A stretch of 64,000 nt of DNA from Ogataea parapolymorpha DL-1. Lineage: Eukaryota > Ascomycota > Pichiomycetes > Pichiales > Pichiaceae. Below are positions 18,040-30,100 of this stretch, piece by piece. Position numbers and translations under genes: made by a program. The notes beneath the pieces are model-generated. The model saw only the letters and a list, made by a program, of their open reading frames with translations. It was not told where the DNA came from and made no database searches. How positions within the stretch are numbered: position 1 is the first letter of the stretch; each line of letters opens with the position of its first letter. The stretch is taken from the NCBI RefSeq assembly GCF_000187245.1, contig NC_027865.1:682001-746000 (forward strand), read 5' to 3'.

Positions 18040-18184
18040 AAGTGTCTGAACCGACTCTGCTAACAACAGAGCCACGGTAGTCACTCCGTTCAGGTCCTTA
18101 GAATAACCGAGATACGTTAGCCAGACGATGGGGCATGCTACGACTGTGGCGGTTGCTTCGTCCACTAATGGTGTTTGGACATTG
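18040..18184 (+). ncRNA. Candidate H/ACA box snoRNA
   Basis: Two hairpins are followed by the expected boxes. Hairpin 1 closes with CTGAAC (18046-18051) and GTTCAG (18088-18093), with GACT/AGTC inside, and leads into an H box AGAATA (18100-18105). Hairpin 2 has a base stem CCGAG/TTTGG (18107-18111 with 18174-18178) and an upper stem GACGA/TCGTC (18124-18128 with 18158-18162). Between these stems is an open pocket (CGTTAGCCA on the left, CACTAATGG on the right). ACA follows at 18179-18181 with 3 nt after it. The distance from pocket to ACA is 16 nt, as the pseudouridylation rule requires. The host gap (17878-18218) has TATAAAA at 17910-17916. Ends and rRNA target are not determined. Confidence 0.45.
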
Positions 18185-18218
18185 TAAACTTTGCTCTATA
18201 TACACAGATTTTACACAT

Positions 18219-18581
18219 TTATTCTTGCGCTCGCTGATTTTTCTCCAAATGCTCGAGTTCGTTCTTGATTCTCTCCATGGCACGGAACACCTTCGACTGC
18301 ACGTAGAACGAGCCGCCTTTCTCCTTGGAGTTCACGTCAAATAGATAGTCGTACTTTTTCTGCGCCGCGTCCAGACTCAGCCCGCTTGGCTGCACGTCCA
18401 GGATCTTGCACGCTTCGTCCAGGGAAATGTCTGTGTCTCTTGCCCTTGTGGTCTGCTTGGCCGCTCCCTGTGCCTGCTGAGCCGTGGTAGCGGCCGCGGC
18501 CTGTCTGTATGCCTCTGTGAATGCGCGTCCGAACACCCGTGCGCCCGTAAACACCACCTGTACCAGTAATCTGTGAGCCAT
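18219..18581 (-). CDS. PAM16: Pam16/Tim16, J-like regulator of the mitochondrial import motor
   Basis: The 120-residue protein begins MAHRLLVQVVFTGARVFGRA, the conserved hydrophobic N terminus of Pam16 that anchors it at the TIM23 translocon. The J-like domain (about residues 50-110) carries ISLDEACKILDV and the helix FYVQSKVFRAMERIKNELE. It lacks the HPD motif of a true J protein, as expected, since Pam16 holds Pam18 and restrains its stimulation of mtHsp70. ATG 18581 gives the canonical start, and the few codons open upstream begin without an ATG. It is divergent from SET3 with 85 bp between starts. Confidence 0.95.
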   Translation of the reverse strand: MAHRLLVQVVFTGARVFGRAFTEAYRQAAAATTAQQAQGAAKQTTRARDTDISLDEACKILDVQPSGLSLDAAQKKYDYLFDVNSKEKGGSFYVQSKVFRAMERIKNELEHLEKNQRAQE

Positions 18582-18666
18582 TGATGGCAAAAGAATTTTA
18601 AGGAAGAAAATTTATGCTCGCGACTATCGACCTTAGATGAGCTGAAATAAAAAAAATAATTTATTT

Positions 18667-20535
18667 ATGACAAGCCATCCAGATTTACAAGATACAGAGG
18701 CTGCGGGCCTGCTGATGCTCTTTTCGCACCAGTCGCAGCGTCTTAGTGCTGGGGCCTTTGAGGAGACGCAGCCGTCGCTGTCTCCTGCGTCGGAAACGAC
18801 CACGCAGGGCAAACAGAGCCCGTCGGTGCGGCAGATTGATCAGGGCGTCGTGACGTCTCCTGGTCCTGCTGCAGCCGCTCTTGCTAGCGGATCGTCCAAT
18901 AACAAGGCAATGGTTGCCGCAGCCGCCCTTGCAGCCGCTGCAGCTACGCCGTTGCCCCTGCTGACCAGAGAAAAAGAGGAAGACAAGCCAGACAAAGACC
19001 AAAAGGAGGAGGAGAAACGGTCCGACTCCGTTGTTTCGTACGCCGTCGACCCGGACAGCGGCGTGATTGGCTGTGTGTGTGGGTACGAGCACGACGACGG
19101 GTTCACAATCCAGTGCGACCGCTGTTTCCGCTGGCAGCACGCCGTCTGTATGGGCATTGACGACATCGACGACGTGCCGGAGACATATCTGTGCTACTTG
19201 TGCGATCCAAGTCTTGTGGTGAACGCCGAGAAGGCTCGCCAGCTGCAGGCGGTGAGAGTGCAACCGAAACGGCGTCGTTCGGGCAACGACGCGCAGGCTG
19301 AGGCCGGCCACGGACGCAAGGAGCTGGTGGACTCGAAACCGCCAAGTTCGCGGGCGAAGAAGCAAAAAACGGGCTCTGTAGAGGCTGGCGACGAGGAAGA
19401 GGCCGGCGGAGAGATCGTGGAGCGGTACCAGACACTGTATGTGGAAATCGACGGTTTGGAGTACAAATCAGGGGAGGCCAAGACGTTGGTGAAAAAGTTG
19501 GCGATTCTGTTGTTGCAGAAGGATAGCCAGGTGCTTGAGTTCAAGGACGAACGGGAGTTTGCAGGCAAGCTGCTAGACAAGTCGAAGTTGGAGGTGAGGT
19601 CGGTTACAGAGAACGCGAAGGCGAGATTTAACGGATTATCGAAACTATACCTAAGCACGGCCGTGGACGTGCGTCCCAACCAGCTGCTGAGCGAGATTGT
19701 CGGCGAGATTGATCTAAAGGACAACTATATTGGCGAGAGATGGAACCAGTACTGGCTGCTGGGCTGTGCGAAACCAAAGACGTTTTTCCATCCGCAGCTC
19801 CCTTTGGTGGTTGACCAGAGAGGACTGGGCAACGTGACGAGGTTTGTGCGCAAGTCGTGTTTCCCGAACTGCGAGGTGCGGTCGGTGGTAGTTGGAAACA
19901 AGCTGCGGTTTGTGCTTGCGGCGACGAAAAAGATCGAGAGCGAGTCTGAGCTGACTGTGCCATGGGAGTGGGACGACGCGCACCCGATCCGCAAGCTCAG
20001 AGACGCGTCGTTCGACGCGCTTTCGCACGAGGAGCAGGCCAAACTCGTGGCGTCTGTGCAGGCCGTGCTGGACCTCACGGAGTGCGGATGCGCGTCCGGA
20101 GACTGTTTGTTGGCGAAAGTGAGGAAATTCGGCACTGGTTCGCAACGGCAGAGCAGGAAAAACGTGCCGGAGCTGGAACAGACGTACGAGCCGTATGACT
20201 CGCGCGCGTTGCACAGAGACAGAGTGATTCTGGAATCGCTGGGCAGGCCGTTGGAGGACGAAGCGCAGATCAAGTTTGAGTCTGCCAGTCCCGCGCCTTT
20301 GGACCCGCTGGTCCTGCCACCAAAATACCAAATCATCAAAAAATATTTGCAGGAACCAAAAACCGTGCCGTTGGAAACCTCCGACAAGCTGTACGTGCCG
20401 GTGCCTGTGGCTATCAAAGAACCGACCAAGGTGGAGGTGGTGGAAGCCAAAGAGGAAGAGAAGCCCAAAGTGGTGAAGAAGTTCAGCCTGGCAGACTATA
20501 AGAAGAAGTCGAAGGGTGAGAAGCTTGTGAAGTAA
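18667..20535 (+). CDS. SET3: Set3, PHD/SET protein of the Set3C histone deacetylase complex
   Basis: The 622-residue protein has a PHD finger at about residues 137-180 (CVCGYEHDDGFTIQCDRCFR, then WQHAVCMGI and YLCYLC) that reads H3K4me2. A divergent SET domain spans about 330-450 (FFHPQLPLVVDQRGLGNVTR, then FVRKSCFPNCEVR and ELTVPWEWD). Set3 anchors the Hos2/Hst1 deacetylase complex over 5' gene regions and represses sporulation genes in S. cerevisiae. The N-terminal 110 residues include Ala-rich low complexity and LLMLFSHQSQR. The C-terminal tail is Lys/Glu-rich. The ATG at 18667 follows an AT-rich leader. The stop is 26 bp from that of the convergent Zn-cluster gene. Confidence 0.92.
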   Translation: MTSHPDLQDTEAAGLLMLFSHQSQRLSAGAFEETQPSLSPASETTTQGKQSPSVRQIDQGVVTSPGPAAAALASGSSNNKAMVAAAALAAAAATPLPLLTREKEEDKPDKDQKEEEKRSDSVVSYAVDPDSGVIGCVCGYEHDDGFTIQCDRCFRWQHAVCMGIDDIDDVPETYLCYLCDPSLVVNAEKARQLQAVRVQPKRRRSGNDAQAEAGHGRKELVDSKPPSSRAKKQKTGSVEAGDEEEAGGEIVERYQTLYVEIDGLEYKSGEAKTLVKKLAILLLQKDSQVLEFKDEREFAGKLLDKSKLEVRSVTENAKARFNGLSKLYLSTAVDVRPNQLLSEIVGEIDLKDNYIGERWNQYWLLGCAKPKTFFHPQLPLVVDQRGLGNVTRFVRKSCFPNCEVRSVVVGNKLRFVLAATKKIESESELTVPWEWDDAHPIRKLRDASFDALSHEEQAKLVASVQAVLDLTECGCASGDCLLAKVRKFGTGSQRQSRKNVPELEQTYEPYDSRALHRDRVILESLGRPLEDEAQIKFESASPAPLDPLVLPPKYQIIKKYLQEPKTVPLETSDKLYVPVPVAIKEPTKVEVVEAKEEEKPKVVKKFSLADYKKKSKGEKLVK

Positions 20536-20561
20536 TATGTTGCGCTCTACATATGCATTAG

Positions 20562-21038
20562 CTAATTTAGTAAACTTTTGATGCTGATTCCCGTGGAAGG
20601 GCGCCACTTCGGCGTGAGGGCCACCTCTGGAATCTCGCTCGTGGGCGTCGGTCTTGTGCGTTCCATGGTATATTCTCGCTCCCTGATGGTGGGGGAGCTG
20701 AGTGGCGAGAGCGGCAAAAATGGGATGTGTTCCTGGCTCTGAGGCTTTCGTTTGCGCTTGCACCTGGCGATCTCGTCCTTGTCGGGATACACGCACGTGA
20801 GCATGTTGCGCACACAGCCCGAACAGGCCGGCTTCTTCTCGTCGCACTTCTTCTTTCTTCTTCGACAGCAGAAACAGCCCGTCTTTGTTCGTGTGATTTT
20901 TTTTCTCCGCTCCACACCGCAGTTTTGAGGAGCGAGCGTTGGCGACGCTTCGGGACTCGAAGCTGGCGGCGTGACAGTAACGTGGGACTCGCGCGTCGTG
21001 AGCTTAAGCACCTTCTGGTACTCTCTGTAGTTGGCCAT
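20562..21038 (-). CDS. Small Zn2Cys6 (fungal binuclear cluster) protein
   Basis: This 158-residue protein has a single complete Zn2Cys6 cluster at about residues 54-82 (GCFCCRRRKKKCDEKKPAC, then SGCVRNMLTC). Spacing is CX2CX6CX6CX2CX6C, plus an extra Cys in the first loop. A basic stretch (KRKRKP) follows the cluster. There is no fungal_trans domain or obvious activation domain, so it is far shorter than usual zinc-cluster activators. It could bind DNA and recruit other factors, or be a truncated regulator. C-terminal Pro/Ser/Thr-rich sequence ends in ISIKSLLN. The target is unknown. The start codon at 21038 is in GGCCATGG-type context. Confidence 0.8.
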   Translation of the reverse strand: MANYREYQKVLKLTTRESHVTVTPPASSPEASPTLAPQNCGVERRKKITRTKTGCFCCRRRKKKCDEKKPACSGCVRNMLTCVYPDKDEIARCKRKRKPQSQEHIPFLPLSPLSSPTIREREYTMERTRPTPTSEIPEVALTPKWRPSTGISIKSLLN

Positions 21039-21185
21039 GGGTAAAGGAATGAAAATTTGCGTGGGCCTGGGGGAGATGATATAGGGGGTTACGCTTGGGG
21101 GGAAGGAGAACGCGAGGGAAGGAGAAGGCGAACAACTTCTTTTTAAAAAAATCTTAGCTAATCAAATAATTATTTTCTCCACTAT

Positions 21186-24100
21186 CTATCTTTCTCCTGT
21201 CTCGGCAAAGAACTGGCGCAGAATAGAGGCCAGCATCTCCGGCAGCTCCTCGATTTCACTCACCACCACGTAGTATTCGAATGGGAATGTGTCCAGGTAC
21301 TTGTCAACCTGCAGTTTGAGCTCGCCCGACGCGTCGGGAACGTATTTTGCCTGGCTCATCTGCAATATACTCTCAGTGTTGGCTATGCCGTCAATGACCA
21401 CGAAAACCAGCATAATGTGGTTTTCGCGCGCGCGCCGCACCAGTCGCCGGATTGTGTCGTGGTCCTCGCACACTCCGTCCGAAAGAACAATCTCCAGCTG
21501 CCACAGATTCTCCGAAGCCGGTTTGGTAGCAGCAAACAGCTCCAGCGACGTAGCCACGAGCCTGCGCACGTCGGTGCGCGTCTGCTCGAATGTAAATTGC
21601 TGGAACACTTTTGTGCCTGAATCGGCGGTGAACTGGGCATCGAACGGATGCACCACGTCAGTAGACTCACCAAACTTGACGACCGAAAGCTGGCCGGACT
21701 CAAGCTGGGTCAACGCCTTGGAAACGAGCGCGATCGACTGGAACGCGATCTCGACGGCTTTAGACTCGGCCATCGACTTGGAGTCGTCGACGGCAATCAT
21801 GATCTGGTACTGCCGCTTGCTAGGCTTGGTTCTGCGCATCCAGATCTTGTCCTTACGGAACTGCGACGCAATGTACGGGATGATTTTCTTCATATTGAGC
21901 CGCTTGCCCGTCTTGTAGTCGCCCTTGAGCTTTGTGGCCACCGTAGGCTCGAGAATCAGCCTCAGCTGCTCGCACAGCCCCGCCGTAAACTCCCGTGTGG
22001 CCTCGTCCGCCCGCTGCCACAGCATACTGGCCTCCTCCAGCGGACGCGTCGCCGTGGTGCGAGGTGTGATAGCGTCGATCGGCGCGTCCTCCTCCTCCAC
22101 GTCCTCGTCCATCTCGTCGTCTGCCTGCAAACCGGGCACGCGCTCCTGCTTGATGTCTGGAGTGCGATCGGTCTGCGCAGCGTCAGCGACGCCTTCGACG
22201 CCTTCAACGTCGCCCGCGTCACCGCCGTCGGCGGCTCCCTGCTCCTGCTCCTGTTCCTGTTCCGGCGCCTGTTCCGGCTCCTCGATCTCCATCTCGTCGT
22301 CCATCTTCATCGCCTGGTCCTGCGCCGCAGCCCCAACGGCCTGGGTGTCGCTCTGCGCGTTCTCCCCGTCAAGGTGCTGGAACTCGTCCGGGTTTTCGCC
22401 CGTCTGCTCCGCCGCGTCCACGTCGGCCTCCAATATCTCCTGGTGCCGTCTGTAGAACTCCTTGAGCGAGTCTCCGAGCTGCTTGAGCGTGCTGGCGGCC
22501 GACTCGCGCGACCGGTCGGTCTGCTCCTGCGCGTCCTGCGCCTGTGCCGCGCCGCTCGCGCCCACGTTGTCCTGCTCTGTCTCTGCGGTTGCACTGGCGC
22601 CCTCGGCCTGCGCGCCGTCGTCTGCTGCCGCTGCCGAGTCTGCGTCCCGCACGGCGTCCGGTGCACTGTCCGCACCGCCCTCGGCTGCGTCGGCTGCGTC
22701 TGCCTCTGGAGCGGGCTCCGTCTTGAGCTCCTCAGACTCTTCCTCACCTTCTTCACCTTTTTCTCCTTCTTCACCTATTTCTCCTTCCTCACCTTTTTCT
22801 CCTTCGTCTTCTGCGTCCTCGTCTTCTGCGTCCTCCTCAGCCAATTCGCCCTCACCTCCAGCTTCCTCTTCACCATCAGCCTCCTCCTCTTTCTCCTCCT
22901 CTTCTCCCTCTTCTCCCTCCTCTTTTTCCTCCTCCTTTTCTTTCTCTTCTCCCTCCTCTGCACCCTCGTTTTCCTCTACCTCATCAATTTCCATGTCATC
23001 CGCTTCTTCTCCCTCGCTTTCCTCCTCACCATCCAGATTCAGGTCCTCCGGCAGCTCCAGGGCCTCGCCCTGCTCGGCCTCCATCTCTGCGTCGTCGCCG
23101 TCGCGCACCTCGTCCTCCTGCTCGCCAACGTCCTCTTCCTCGCCGTCGCTAGCCTCCTCGGCCTTTTCCTGCTCCCCGTCGCCGTCTCCTTCCTTCTCCT
23201 CGTCCACGGCTTCCATATCCTCGCCCGTCTGGCCCTTCAGGTCGTCCTTCTCTTTCTCTTTCTCGCCAGACGCCTCCTCATCCCACATCTTCTCGTCTAC
23301 AGCGTTGGGGTCCAGATCGTCCACGTCGCCAACCTCCTCGTCGGCAGACTCCTCATCGTTCTCACCGTCGTCTTCGTCGCCGTCCTGAGCGTCCATTTCT
23401 TCCAGGTCGCCCTGCATGTCGCCCTCCACGTCGACGGCATCGTCGTTATCGGCTTCTTCGTCTTTCTCATCTCGCTCCTGCTTTCCCCCAACAAGATCGT
23501 CCAGATTCTCATCCTCCTCCACATCCTTCGAGTGGTTCGTCGCGCCGTCGCCGTCGCCCAGCCCAGTGCCGCTCTCCGCAGGCCCAGTTTCCTCGTCGCT
23601 GGCTCCTTCCGGCGAACAGAACCCGTCGGTGGCAACGCTCAATAATAGCGTGCACAACTCAAAAAGACCACGTGAGACCCCCACGTAGTTTGCCTGCGCT
23701 TTGCGGAGCACAATACTTGCCGCGTTGAAGTAGTGCTCCAAAACGGGCACCACGTAGCACAGCAGCCCACGCACAGAACCGTCAACGTCGTCGTCGTAGT
23801 GCAACTGCTCCAATAACCGCACAAAGTTGCCAACCCGCTCTTTCAGCACATCGCCATACAATAGGCCCATCAGCTTTGCCAATCGACGCTGGCTGTCCAC
23901 AAACCAGTTGTCTGCGTCCTCGTCGAGTCCCTCAGCTTGCAACTGCCGGATCTTTTGGATACTGACTAGAACAGAGCCAAACAGCTCGCTGCCGGCCGCG
24001 GAGACGTTGGCGTCGTGTTCGACCAGCGACAGCTGCTCGAGCGAGACCGACGCGTCGAGCCAGTCCAGCACGGTGTCTGCGACAAAAGCGAGTGCTGGAT

Positions 24101-27100
24101 GAGACTGTTTCCACGCGCCTAGCTGTGTGCGCAGGGAGTCGAGTCCGCGCCGCGCAGCGTTCAGTCTGTCCCAGTCGCTCTGTGTGAGCAGCCGGTTCTC
24201 GAGTACCAGTTGCAGGTCCTCAACTTTCAGCACAGGGCCCGCTTCGAGCCCTGCAGCCACCTCAGAAACTTTGGTTGCCATGGCAACCACCTCGGGCAAC
24301 TTGTTCACCATGGCAACGACGTGCGTGGCGTGTGGATCAACACCGACAATCTTGTCTGTCGTGGCAGGGCGCAAGGTCCTCAGTGCTTTCTCCACGGCAT
24401 CCCGTGCAGCACACACATCTCCGATCTTGTGTCGCGTCGCGACTAGCGACACTAGCACGTTCTCAGCAGCAGCTAGCGCCTTCTGCGCGTCCGTCACGGG
24501 CACCTCCGCGTGGCAGTTAGCAACGGCCGCGCGCAAGCGCGGCAGCAGCTCCAGCACACGGAAAAAGTACACATCGCAGCCCTCGAGGGCTGTGTGGCGG
24601 AACGTACGCGCATTGGCCAGCACCGCCGTCGTCGACGCTAACAGGGCCTGAGTTTTTGTGTTGGTCTGCAGCTTGAGCCCGCTGCGACGCAGCTCCTTCA
24701 AAGTGTCGCTCAGCAGCTTGCGTTTCTCCTGTTTGAGAGCCGCCACTTGCTTTTTGTTCTCGTCAGTTAGCGTTTTTGGCGTTTCTGTACGCAGCTTTTC
24801 TGCTGCTTGGACAATTTCGTGGCAGAACTCATAGAACGGAGCAACAGGCTCCGCTGCGAGTTCGCCCAGATAGGTTTCCATGTTGCGGTGGACAGTGCGG
24901 ATGTTTCTGAACATTGCAATGTCCGTAGTCGGCATGTCTCCAAGCTCAACAGGGCAGGTACCAATATTCTTTGGCAAAAATTGACTCACTGGTGCTTTCA
25001 GTCCACTCTGTATCATATCATCCACCGTGCCGTTCAAAACGTCCCGGTACCGGCGCACGAGTTTGTACAGGCTTTGGTGCGACTTGCGCGAGCTCTGTTT
25101 TAGAGCATCGACATTGATATCCTTCCAGCTGGCTAGCAAAATAACTTCCTTGACCTGTTTCTCTAGCACCTTCTTTTCCGCAGTCACTGTTTCCTCAACG
25201 GCAACCAGGAACGGCTGGAAAAAGTCTAGCACGTTGTACAATGCGTCATATAGCTCCTGCTGAGCCTTAACATGCTCCGCAAATGCCTGCACCAGCCTGA
25301 ATCGGTGCCTCATGTCACCGCGCGTGGCCCGCGAAATAAACACGTTCACGGCACTCACCAGCTGCGCCACGTCCTGATTTTCCGGCACGACAACGCTCTC
25401 AAACAAGTGGAACCACCACTTGCCCATACTGGTCTCGATGGCGCGCTCCTCGTTCGCTAGAATCTCCTTCCACGAACTCAGCTCCAGCCGTCTCCACGAC
25501 ACAACCAGATCGGCCAGATTCTGGAAGTGCCGCTGCAACGACACACCCGAGTGCGCATATTTCTCCCACTCGTTCACAAACGTGTAGATCTGCTCAATTT
25601 TCGCCAGCAGCCGGAACAGCGGCGTGTCTGCCCGGTACGCCAGATACTCCTCGCAGATGCGGAACAGCTGCTGCAAGGTTGCATGCTCGGGCCACTGCTG
25701 AAGTAGCTCGCTCACGTGACCTTGCAGGGCGAGCACGAGCTGGCCCGAGCGGCGAGTTTCGTGCGGGCTGAAGTCGCGGTAGAAGTCGAGCGTGCGGTTT
25801 TCGTTCGTGGCGAACGTGTCCATGGCACAGGCTACCTGTAGGATGGAGCTGGCAAGCAGCGAAGGCGTGTTGACCGCACAGCTCTCTCGGGCAACTAGTT
25901 GCCCGACACTGTCCACGACAGTCGCGCCTTCCAGCACCAGCTGTTGCAGTCCGAGAGGGCAGTCTAAGTGGTAGCTGCAAAAGGCATTCGAAAGCTCCGC
26001 GTACAGTTCGTCCCAGCCCGTCTTTTGCGCGCCACCCGCGACCTCAATCTCCGCGTCAGGGAATAGTTGCGCAAACTCTTTTTCAGCATCGACGCTGGCG
26101 TCGTCGTACTGGAACACGCCGTGCTGTTTCGACTCTTGCTCTTCGAGTTTGAGTCGCCGCATGCTCCAGCGGTAATACGCCGTCATCAGCGCCGCGTGCA
26201 GCAGCTCATCTGTGTTGGCTGCATACTGGCGCTGGAAATGCAGTGCCTTGACCTCAAACACAATCAGCTTCTCTGCGTCGACCGCGTCGATCGACTGCGA
26301 TTTCACAAGCTTGTTGGTCTGCCCCAGCGTCTGTGCGAGTTTATCGGCATTGCCTAGCACAGACGGGTCAACGGGCCAGAGTTTTGAGTCGCACGGCTTT
26401 CTCTCACCAAGAAGATCAAGACCCAGCCGCAAAGCGTACACAAAGCCCGCTAGCACGTCGTTGAGGTCGGCAAACTCGCTGAAGTTCTGTCTGAGGCGCA
26501 GGAAAAACTGTGTTGAGTTGCGGTGCAGGTTCTGCACCTCAAGTGTGCTCTTTGCCATGGTGGCCTCGGCTGCCTCCATCAGCGACCCCACAGTCCTGTT
26601 TCTCACCGCAGAGTCCAAAAAGATCGTCCATTCCTGGAATAGTGCCTCGATCGGCTCGCCCGACCGATACACCTTTGGCGCCGCAGGGGCAGCTTCGTCG
26701 ACGATCGGCAGCAGAGTCTCAACGTGCACAGCCCTATCGCCAAACGCCACGCCGCAATATGCCGCCCACGAGTTGCGAATATCAGTCACAAGCCGTTGCA
26801 ACCGCACATAGTCGTCGTTGATCACGTGATCAGCAACTGCCGGGTCGTTGGCCTGGCTTGGCACAAACAGCTGGAGCATGCCGCAGGCAAAGAGGACCCA
26901 GGCGCGGCCGAGGTCTTTGCGTGTGGCGTGGGCAAGCAGCACGGGCGCAAAAAAGTGCGCAAACACGTCGGCAAAGAACGGCATGTCGCGCAGCGTAGTC
27001 TGGTAGCCGGCGATGGACTGGGCAGAAACAGAATTATTCAGTTGAGCAAATTCCGTCGTGTTGCCCGTGTGGATCGCACAGATGTGCAAGACCCAGTGCA

Positions 27101-30100
27101 CCAGGAGCAGCCGCAGGTTTTCCAACGGGCTATTTAGTGCCGTGCTATTTTTCACAACCGTTTGCAGTAAGAACTTAGAATCTGCCAGGGCCTCGTCTAT
27201 GGCTGCTCCAGAGAGTTGTTTCATATTCTGGCCGGCGCCGACAAGCTGTTCGACCAGCTGCTGGCCCAGAAGCCCCGAGATCTTGGACTGCGAGTCTCCT
27301 GCCCACAGGTTATCCAGGATCCGCGGATACGGCTTGAACGTGCTCTGGTTCCACTTGGTGAGCGAGAGCGTTGGTCTGGCGGCCAGGAGCGCAAGTTTCA
27401 AGTTTTCTGCGCTCATGGCGAGCGGCTGGTTGCCGCTGCAGCATGCAAGGTCGACAAAGTTGAGCATCAGGTCGAATAAGGCGGAATAGTGATGCTTTCT
27501 GGTGTTCAGGAAAGAGGTCGAGATTTGCTTTAATGCGGCGATTTTCTCCGTGATCTCGTCCAAGTAATCCACAGAACCGCCTGCCACACTTTGTTCAAGC
27601 ATCGTGACAAACGTCTGTCTCAGATTTGCAACCACCTCGAAATTCTCCGAGTATTGCTCCATACAGACCTGGTCGAACTCGGCCGCCGCCTCGACGACCA
27701 GGTGGTATTTCTTCCACGATTCAGCCGTCGCCGGATACACAGCCTTGCACTTTTCCCAGATCAGCGCCATCGAGTGGCCTTGGCGGAGCTCCAGCTGCTT
27801 GGCGAACGACTGTGCCACAGCGCGCAGAGGCTCGCCGTTGCCGGTGTAATTATCCAGCCAAGCCAGGATTTTTTCCTGGTAAATACGCAGCTTGGTTTCG
27901 TGCTGCACGGTCGAACAGTCCACGATGCTCTGCCAAATAAACATCAGCTTGAACAGCGAGCGGAACTGGCCAGGAATGGTCCACCGACAGTCCGCTTGCT
28001 TTAGCTCCGATAGCACAAAGTCGGCAATTCCGAGCACAAGGCCATAAACGTCGAGTCGCGGCACATTTTTCAGCGTTCTTCCAGCGGCTTGTGCTGCTGA
28101 CCGTTCAAGGTAGGTGAGTTCTGTAACCTTGGCGTTTTCGGCGCGCGTGTGCAGCTTTTTCAGGAATTCCTGAGCACTGTAGAGCATGCCCACGACGTGG
28201 AAGAAATAGACCGTTTCTGGCGAGTCGAGCTGCGGCCGTTGCTGGGCCAGACCGTTCAAAATATAGGCGTTGAGCACCGGGTTGAGCGACTGCGCGGCAA
28301 CGGCCACTTTTATTGGCTTGTTTGTCTGCGCGGCCTCATACAGTTCTGAAATCTGCGGTGGAAGCTGTAGCGAGCTGTAAAACTCGAGTCGCCCAGTAAT
28401 TTGCTCCAGAGCGGCGCGAATGTGTCCAAAGTTTGGCAATTTCGCCGCATTTGCAACCAGCGCAGAAATCTTTGCGTGCGACCACATTGGCAGCGCTGCC
28501 GCTGCAACGTCTGCAAGATGCTCGCCCGACATGCTCAACGCGTCGGCCAGCACGGCGAGCGGAGCCACCGCAGCGTCGTATGAGCTCACGTGAGCCGAGA
28601 CACTCTCCCGTGCCAGTAGCCGTCTATCAAAGCGTGTGGCACGTTGCTCAATCTGTTCGAGGTAGATTTCAATGCCCCTGTTGCGCATAGCACGCGAAAG
28701 TTCGCCGTATCTTGGATCGGCAGTCAAAAATAGCCGGAAACCAGGATGTGGGCGCAAATGGCGCGGGTTGCCGTCGGCGTCGGTGCACTCATTAATGACC
28801 AGCGAGCCGTCCATTTCCAGCAGCGAGTTCAGCCTGTCCAACACGCTCGGACTGCACAGGTTGGCGTTGTCCAGCACAAGCCAGTGACCTTTTTCGACGG
28901 CCTGCACGAGCAGACTGTCAAACCAACGGAACTTGATCTTGTCGCCCTGGCCGAGCTTTTCGCATAGAACCTTGTACCGAGCTTCCAACAGCTGGAACTT
29001 GTCCGATGCCACGGATTGCTGTAGCACGGCAAAATGCTGTTGCAATTGGCCGAACTGTGCTTTAGAAATCTCGTTCATAGCTAAGTAGTCGATGAACCGC
29101 AGCGTGTGCTGCAGAACGGCCGTGTCGCCTGTGTTAGACAGCAAATTGTACGCCGCGGCCTCCATCAAATACGTCTGCAAATCCTGTGCAAACTCGGCAA
29201 TCTCACGTGACAGGTCGTCCTGCTCGTAGCCACCCAAAATGTCCATGCTGTCAATGTCGTTGTTCATCGAGAACTCGTACAGCCGCGTGCCGACGACGCC
29301 GGCTGCAAACCTGATCAGCTCGGTCTTGCCTGCGTTCGTGGGGCCGACAAGGATCAGCGGCCACTGTTTCTTGACACACCGCAGCAGCGTCTCCAGCGCC
29401 GTGAAATTGCACTGCAGCGGGCTTAGCTTGTCGTCGGCGAGATACTGGTTCAGTCTATTGCGCGGCACAAGCTCGGCCTGGCATTGCACGTGATCTAGGG
29501 TCATCTGATAGTACGGCGCAGTTGAAGCTCTGGCACCAAACACTTGCTCGTACAGCTCTTGTGCGCGCGCTCTGTCGGCAGCCGTGCGGAAACGGTGCTG
29601 AACCACCATCTCGAAAAAGTCACCGGGGGTTGGCGACTCTAGCAGGCTCGGTGAGCTCATAAGCGAGAGCCACCGCAGCGTATCCCGCAAATTAAACTCC
29701 CACGGCCCACCAACAGCTCCCCATTTACGGTGGAGCACCACCTCTTTTTCCAGCAGCGAAACAAAGTCCACCAGCTTGTCACTCACCTTGTGATCCAGCT
29801 GTGGATACAAATGACGCGCAATCATCTTCAGATCCACCTCCGTCAGCATATCCACATAAACCACCGAGAACCGGTTCACAAACGATTTCGGCAAACCTTT
29901 TCTGCCTCCTCCTTGGTGCTGTGGGTTTTGAGCAGCAAACACCAAAAATTCTGGGTGGCTGCGGAAACTTCTGTCCAACTCAGGGATATACGCCTCACCA
30001 CGGTGGTCGAGACACGCGTTCAACCCTTCCAGGACAGACTGCGACGCCAAGTTCATCTCATCGAGCAAAACCCAGTCGCCACGCTTCATGGCACGCAAAA

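Noticed and set aside
19714..20847. 377-codon frame antisense to SET3
   Set aside because: Overlaps the conserved SET domain and lacks any motif.
21648..23645. 665-codon frame antisense to the acidic region of MDN1
   Set aside because: It is the mirror of a GAG/GAC-rich Glu/Asp tract; the translation is low-complexity Leu/Val/Phe with no motif, while the minus strand encodes the conserved midasin C terminus.
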